NCBI GenBank assembly: GCA_020466095.1
Contig: CM035807.1
Location: 37,136,114 to 37,200,113, forward strand
DNA length: 64,000 nt
Source of the DNA: Chlorops oryzae
Lineage: Eukaryota; Arthropoda; Insecta; Diptera; Chloropidae
Direction: 5' to 3'
The first letter of the stretch is position 1. The number at the start of each line of letters is the position of its first letter. The notes beneath the pieces are model-generated. The model ran no database searches. It was given only the letters and a program-made list of their open reading frames with translations, and was not told the DNA's origin. Below, one piece after another: positions 58,870 to 64,000 of this stretch. The position numbers and the translations under genes are program-made.

Positions 58870-60557
58870 ATGAGTCGTCGCCAAAAGCAAGCTGCTGCTG
58901 CCCTTATTCTTCTGACTCAAGAAAAATAAGGAACCAAAAGAAAATGTTGGGAGCGTGACTGGATTGCAAAACGGAAGCAGAAAGCTGGGTTGTATCGCGT
59001 TCTATTGAAGGAATTGAGAGAGGATGATGCATCAGCGTATGAAAATTTTTTGCGCTTGTCTCATGTCCATTTCAATTCCTTACTTGAAATGGTTGAACCG
59101 CTTATTAGAAAGGAGGACACGCACTTGCGAAAATCAATTCCAGCTGGAGAGAGACTGGCAGTGACCTTGAGATTTCTCGCTACAGGTTATTTAATAATTT
59201 TGATTGTGATTGAATGAATTTCGAAGTACACACTTGCAGGCGACAGTTATCACTCGTTAATGTACCTTTTCCGCATTCCTGTTTGTACTATTGGAAGAAT
59301 AGTACCTGAAGTTTGTCATGTCATTTATGAAGTGTTGAAGAACAAGTATTTGAAGGTACAAATTTGTATACATTTTATTTGAATTTTTTTTATGTTAATC
59401 TGAATCATCGAGAAAATGTTGAATTGAATATTGAGGGGAATGGCTTGTGGTGAATGTGTGTGTCTCAATTGTTTCATCTTCTTCCACTGCGATAATCGCT
59501 TTATGGATAAGCACTTTTAATTTTTTCTGCTTTGTTGCCGGCAAATTTCTGAGATGATCAGCAATGTAATCACCGAAAATTTGATGAGAATCCGATGGCG
59601 AGCCGAGAATTTTCATTGCGTTCTCCAAAACAACGTCTTTTTGAATACTCGATTTTCATCCGCCTTTCGCCTTCCGATACGACCCAACTGGTAAATCACT
59701 AGTTCCCTTGCTAGATGATGACGGTTGTGCAAGCATAATTTCACAACTGAAATCACCACCAATCTCATCAACATTTTGAGATGATGTGTCTTCTGCGGCT
59801 TCCTACAATTAAATATAAAACAATGTTACTTTAAATTTCCAGTTGCCAAACACAGAAGAAGAATGGCTGAAAATCATTGATGACTTCAATAATAAATGGA
59901 ATTTTCCTAATTGTTTTGGTGCTTTAGACGGTAAACATGTGCTAATGGTTGTGCCGCCAAACAGTGGAAGTATGTTCTTCAATTATAAAGGGGCACATAG
60001 TATTGTCGTAATGGCACTTGCTGACGCAATCTATAGAATTATTCAATCAATGCACTTTGTCAGATGCGTTAGAACGAAACGCCTTGAATATTCCACCAGC
60101 ACGACCTTTAGCAGAAAATAGACGTGCGGTTCCCCATGTCATTGTTGCGGATGATGCATTTGCATTGAAACCATACTTGATGAAACCGTATCCGTATCGA
60201 AATTTAAATGGGCCACAAAGGGTATACAATTATCGTCTTTCTAGAGCTAGACGAGTCGTCGAAAACCTTTTCGGATTAACTTCAGTTCGATTTCGCGTGC
60301 TCTTGAAGCCAATACATTTGGACGAAAACAAAACCACTGAAGTTGTTTTGGCAATCTGTGCGATTCATAATTTTTTGATTACGGAATCTGACAAAAATTA
60401 CGCAACACAGATTGATATCGACCGTGAAGGAGACAATGGAGAAATTATTCCGGGCAGATGGCGAAACGAAGCAAATGGCGAAATACAATCGCTAGTCTCT
60501 GAAAATTACAGAAACCCATGTGTCGATGCAAAAGAAGTCCAAAATGTTTTTAAATAA
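58870..60557 (+). pseudogene. Harbinger-2 transposase (HARBI1-like), degraded
   Basis: ATG at 58870 (MSRRQKQAAAALILL), a TAA at 58927, then CWERDWIAKRKQKAGLYRVL. Exons 58870-59185, 59240-59355 and 59843-60557 join in register with consensus splice sites. Core: first Asp in [10 protein letters not shown], second in HVIVADDAFALKPYLM, Glu in RRVVENLFGLTSVRF. About 25 residues and the frame are lost near 60040. Its second intron (487 nt) contains an exon of the opposite-strand MADF-BESS gene. Not functional. Confidence 0.85.
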
Positions 60558-61191
60558 TATTTTGTGAGTTCAGAAGGTGAAGTTCCATGGCAATACCTAC
60601 ACATTTAAATCAATGATGTTCATTGTATTTTATTGTTAAATTCACTTTCCTTCAAATAAAATTTCAACAAATAATAACGCTTTTTGGACTTACTAAATTC
60701 GAAACAGTGTTGCACGACTGACCACCGCTTGAAAGGAACTTTAAAGCACTAAAAAATTCCCAACGTGGTGTGTATGATTCGTCTGCTCCCGAACCACTTT
60801 TCTTCCTTTTAACTTTGCGTATTTCCGCATTGTATTGGCATCGCAAGTTATGCCATTTCGCAGCAACTTCTGTGGCATCAACTTCTAGTTTTTCGGCTAT
60901 TTTTGTATTGATATTTAGGGCCGGTCTTTTAAAGTCTGGTTAATAATAACCCTTGGTTATTTCCAGTGTTAACCATAGATTGTGTCTTTTGAGCTCTGGT
61001 TAGGTTAAAAATGGGGGGTTAGGTTAACTAACCAAGGAAATTATTAACCGTCCGAATTTTGTCGGTTAAGGGTGTTTAACCAGGGGTTTTAAACAAATCT
61101 GTCTTTTGAGTCAAAAGTTTTCATTTTTGACATTCGGTTAGCACAGTTTATAATTTTTCACAATTTTCATGGCATTACCTTACTCAGCGAG

Positions 61192-62416
61192 ATGGAGTAA
61201 GTTCGTTTTCAAAAAACAATTTATCATCAAATATTTATCCACTCACTAAATTAGTTCACGGGGAAATTGTGCTTGGGATTTGTGGTGCGATGAGAGTGAG
61301 GGCAGCGATAATGAAGGCCAGCAGTTATTGATTACTGAGCGGAGGCAATACAACATGTACGAGAGGCTGGATCATTTTAATAAGTGGGATGACATCGACT
61401 TTTTCAGACGTTTTAGATTGCGGAAGGAAACGGTAGCAAAAATATTAGAAACTGTGCTACCAATCCTAGAAGATAAACGTCAGAGGTGTGTTCAACCATA
61501 GTTTTTTTTTGAACCACTCTTAAGTGAAGTTGTTTTTAGCAGGCGCAATGTAACACCAATGGCAAAGCTGCTAATCGCTCTTAGATTTTATGCCTTGGGA
61601 TCTATGCTGATATCGGTTGGCGATTTTTCCGGTGTTAGTAAAGCGACTGTTTCAGTCATAGTTAGACAAGTATCATTTGCCCTGGCTTCGCTGAGAAGTC
61701 AAGTGATCAAGATGCCACAATCAAACGAAGAACTGACTGCAGCCAGCTATGCATTTTATAACATTGCGAAATTTCCACGGACCATTGGAGCGATTGACTG
61801 CACGCATGTAAGGATTCAGTCTCCTGGTGGTGAAAATGCAGAGCATTTCCGAAACCGAAAAGGATATTTTTCACTGAACGTTCAGAGCGTCAGTTCATCT
61901 AACATGAAATTCTTAAACATTGTTGCTCGGTGGCCTGGATCTTGCCATGACCAAACAATTTTCAACAATTCTCTTTTGAAGATGCAACTTGAAACAAAAC
62001 GCTTCAAAAATTTTATTCTTGTCGGTGATTCTGGCTATGCAGTTACACCATATATGGCAACGCCTTTGCTGCAATGCAGAAATGAAGTTGAGCAATTATA
62101 CAACGAGTCAATAATAAGAACTCGGAACGTTGTCGAACGGATGTACGGTGTTTGGAAGAGACGTTTTCCCGTGTTATCACTTCAAATGCGGATTAAAATA
62201 CAAACAGTGCAAGATGTTATTGTTGCAACGGCAGTTCTTCACAATATAGCTATCGAACATAATGAAGAGATTCCGCCAGAGTCATCTGAAGTGAACACTT
62301 CCCCAGATCAACCTGTGGACTTAGACAGAATCGAAGAAGATAGAGCTGAAAATGTGCGTGCTGCACTTCTAGCTAATTATTTTCCTTCACTTTTGCAATT
62401 GAATAATAATTTGTGA
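61192..62416 (+). CDS. Harbinger-3 DDE transposase (HARBI1-like)
   Basis: Exons 61192-61196, 61255-61485 and 61543-62416: 1110 coding bases, 369 residues, one frame. Exon 1 gives only ATG GA before GTAAGT; the next exon completes Asp and runs on with SRGNCAWDLWCDESEG. Then YERLDHFNKWDDIDFFRRFR, the helix-turn-helix region KLLIALRFYALGSML..FSGVSKATVSVIV, and the DDE core: Asp in IGAIDCTHVRI, Asp in ILVGDSGYAVTPYM, Glu in NVVERMYGVWKRRFP. The tail ..ANYFPSLLQLNNNL is intact. Intron 1 is 58 nt, intron 2 57 nt. I chose the ATG at 61192 because it alone keeps frame across the GTAAGT donor. Confidence 0.9.
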
Positions 62417-62464
62417 GCGCTCAATATTATTTTTTTAATTCATTTTCATTAATACAATATGCGT

Positions 62465-63428
62465 TTACATTTGTTTCGCTTTCAATTCCGCTTCTAGAAT
62501 ACGCATTCTCATTTTATGTTCTTCAGCAGCATGCACCATTTTCTGCTCGTGCTCTATATGTCCGTGCTCCAATTGCTGCTCCAGGATTTTCTTTTTCAAG
62601 TCGTCAATTTCTGATAAGGTAGCCGTTGTTGTTCTTTTTTCCGATTGCAGGATCTTGTTTTTTTTTGAACGCAACATTGACGGATGATACTTGCTCCAGT
62701 TCATTGAGGAGGTGTTTCGATCCACAGCGGTTTCAACAGAAATCGATTCGGTCTCAGTTGCAGCGATTGTTGAATTGTTTTTGGCAGTTCCTTCTTCATC
62801 AACTACTTGAACCACTTCTTCACAGAAATTATTTTCGCTAGATTCTATCTCACTACATATGGGCTGGATTTGGTCATCATCGTGCCTGCAATAATTATTA
62901 CGTTAAGATCCTTACGTACTAAATTGCGTAGGGTATTACCTTGCTGGCAAGCCGTCAACACTAACGCCCATTACTTCGCTCAGCTGCATGAAAACAGGGT
63001 GTTCGTTTTCTTTATATTTGGGTGGTGGACCGCCGCCAGTCATAAAAAATTCTTTCCGCTCATTGGCTCTAGTTTTGCGAAGCATTCGTTTTATGTTACT
63101 GTACTTTTCTTTAAGCACCTTTGTTGAACGAATCTAAAACATACATGTTATTGGGATGACGTATTTGTAAAACAAACTTTCAACTGCTCACTGTATTTGT
63201 GTCCGATGAAGCATTGAATCGATGCGCTACAACTTCCCATGCCGCTTCCTTTTGATTCGAAGTAGCTGCATCTGTTTTTTTATTTTCAATCACATTTTTC
63301 TTTTCCAGCACAAGCGCTACCAATCTTTCTTCCTCGCTTTTTGAAAAATTTGTTGACCGTTGCCTCGACTGTTAAATGTTTTTCGTTAACTTCGGTAGCA
63401 AGGAGTAATTACAAAATATACATACCAT
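62465..63428 (-). CDS. Harbinger-3 Myb/SANT-like DNA-binding partner
   Basis: Four exons: 63426-63428 (only ATG, followed at once by donor GTATGT), 63192-63368, 62940-63133 and 62465-62885; 795 coding bases, 264 residues, one frame. The N-terminal SANT/trihelix domain starts SRQRSTNFSKSEEERLVALV with AAWEVVAHRFNA and VLKEKYSNIKRMLRK. Then comes MTGGGPPPKYKENEHPVF, typical of insect MSANTD-like proteins, an acidic linker, MNWSKYHPSMLRSKKNKIL and a C-terminal coiled coil (EIDDLKKKILEQQLEHGHIE). It would recognise the element ends. Convergent with the transposase, 48 bp apart. Confidence 0.88.
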
Positions 63429-63854
63429 AATATTTAAATTTTTGTCCACAGCCAGAAAGAATTTTTCTTTTTTTTTTTTGTTAAATTTCATAAATTTTAA
63501 ATTATGACATTTTTACATTTAATTTCATCGGTTAATTTGACAGATAGACTGGAAAAATATTGGAATTCTAGATTAACCTACGGTTTGTTACCCGAACAGA
63601 AAAAATGCTGAAAAGACACAATTTCTTAACCTTTGATTCATAACCCCTGGTTAGACAAAATCTCTGGTAACCAAACCAGGGATTTAACCAGACTTTAAAA
63701 GACCGGCCCTTAGTTTATGATTTTTAACCAATCGATAGAAAAAAAATTAATTGACCGATTTGCGAAGGAAACTATCACTTACCGATTGGAGTATAGTTGG
63801 CTGGATGTATTGCATAAATCGCTGTGCGTTTCGTACAAGCCGATCAATTGAACA

Positions 63855-64000
63855 GTTTTTATACCCGACACACTCTGTGTCGAGGGTATATTGCGTTTGT
63901 GTGGTTGTGTGTAACACCCAGAACTAGTCGAGATAGACCATACAAAATATATATAGAAATGATCAGTGTCACCAGGAGATTCGATTTAGACATGTCCGTC
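63855..64000. repeat. Dispersed repeat with hairpin cgacacactctgtgtcg
   Basis: Starts tatacccgacacactctgtg, a perfect inverted pair around a short centre, then gggtatattgc, gtaacacccaga and gatttagacatgtccgtc. It resembles a repeat I know from fly intergenic DNA. It truncates the 5' end of the Harbinger-2 MADF gene and runs off the window. Confidence 0.6.

Larger units (their letters stand above)
60918..63709. mobile_element. Intact PIF/Harbinger element (Harbinger-3)
   Basis: 2792 bp. The ends GGGCCGGTCTTTTAAAGTCT... are perfect inverted repeats over 26 bases, flanked by TTA at 60915-60917 and 63710-63712, the classic Harbinger target. Two genes on opposite strands, both readable to the end after conventional splicing. 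Inserted in the MADF gene of Harbinger-2. Best candidate for a live element in the window. Confidence 0.95.
59395..63840 (-). pseudogene. Harbinger-2 MADF-BESS partner, split by Harbinger-3
   Basis: The first MADF half lies at about 63780-63840 (QLIGLYETHSDLCNTSSQLY, donor GTAAGT). The second half is at 60694-60914 (KIAEKLEVDATEVAAKWHNL, YTPRWEFFSALKFL) with donor TTA/GTAAGT. The last exon, 59395-59802, joins in phase and carries an acidic linker, a TGA at 59656-59658, and a BESS motif (HQIFGDYIADHLRNLPATKQ). MADF binds DNA and BESS mediates protein contact. Its second intron contains the transposase's last exon. Harbinger-3 sits between the first two exons; the acceptor of exon 2 is unclear. 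Confidence 0.8.

Noticed and set aside
1..64000. CRISPR array or bacterial operon
   Set aside because: No regularly spaced repeats with unique spacers; introns, TE types and base composition are those of an insect.
63855..64000. tRNA or small RNA hairpin at the right edge
   Set aside because: A short perfect hairpin only; the sequence matches a dispersed fly repeat in style, and the window ends too soon to tell more.

Overview
The window looks like heterochromatin-like or TE-dense intergenic DNA of an insect, most likely a higher fly (Diptera). It is AT-rich. It contains BEL/Pao and Gypsy retroelements, RTE-type and CR1/Jockey-like LINEs, a P-type THAP transposase, several hATs and PIF/Harbingers with MADF/BESS or Myb/SANT partners, and one fly-like dispersed repeat at the right edge. 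The species cannot be named from the sequence. I see no convincing host gene; almost everything that codes is a transposon or retroelement, intact or broken. A 100-N assembly gap lies at 15310-15409, and the sequence to its right (15410 to about 17370) looks poorly polished.

Layout, 1-15 kb: a DUF4371-type hAT relic interrupted by a hAT MITE; a TTAAA-flanked MITE; a MADF fragment; a 625-bp MITE with 40-bp inverted ends; a broken transposase with one clean intron; an RTE-type LINE; a second LINE whose catalytic motif is mutated; the last piece of a BEL/Pao integrase with part of its LTR. 15-27.5 kb: one Gypsy-group retrotransposon on the minus strand with very large LTRs that carry their own spliced open reading frame. 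Its integrase is split by a hAT (itself split by a MITE) and by a second MITE. 27.5-34.4 kb: a ZBED-type hAT pseudogene that received an 1849-bp hAT and then, nearby, a complete 2697-bp Harbinger with both genes readable. 35-38.5 kb: a small-LTR Gypsy deletion derivative with two MITEs in it. 39.7-50.9 kb: a P-type transposase with two THAP domains, cut by a young 8.8-kb BEL/Pao element that has an env-like gene. 53.5-54 kb: two tRNA-like SINE pieces. 54.7-58.1 kb: a 3.4-kb element with about 545-bp inverted ends. 58.5-63.9 kb: a degraded Harbinger whose two genes interdigitate on opposite strands, containing a second, apparently intact Harbinger (60918-63709) with perfect terminal repeats and a TTA duplication.

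How parts work together: in each Harbinger a DDE transposase (HARBI1-like) is paired with a MADF/BESS or Myb/SANT-like DNA-binding partner on the opposite strand, the usual two-component arrangement. In two of them the partner gene's start codon lies at or across the first splice junction. The nesting gives relative dates: targets are older than inserts, and target-site duplications are still visible for many inserts.
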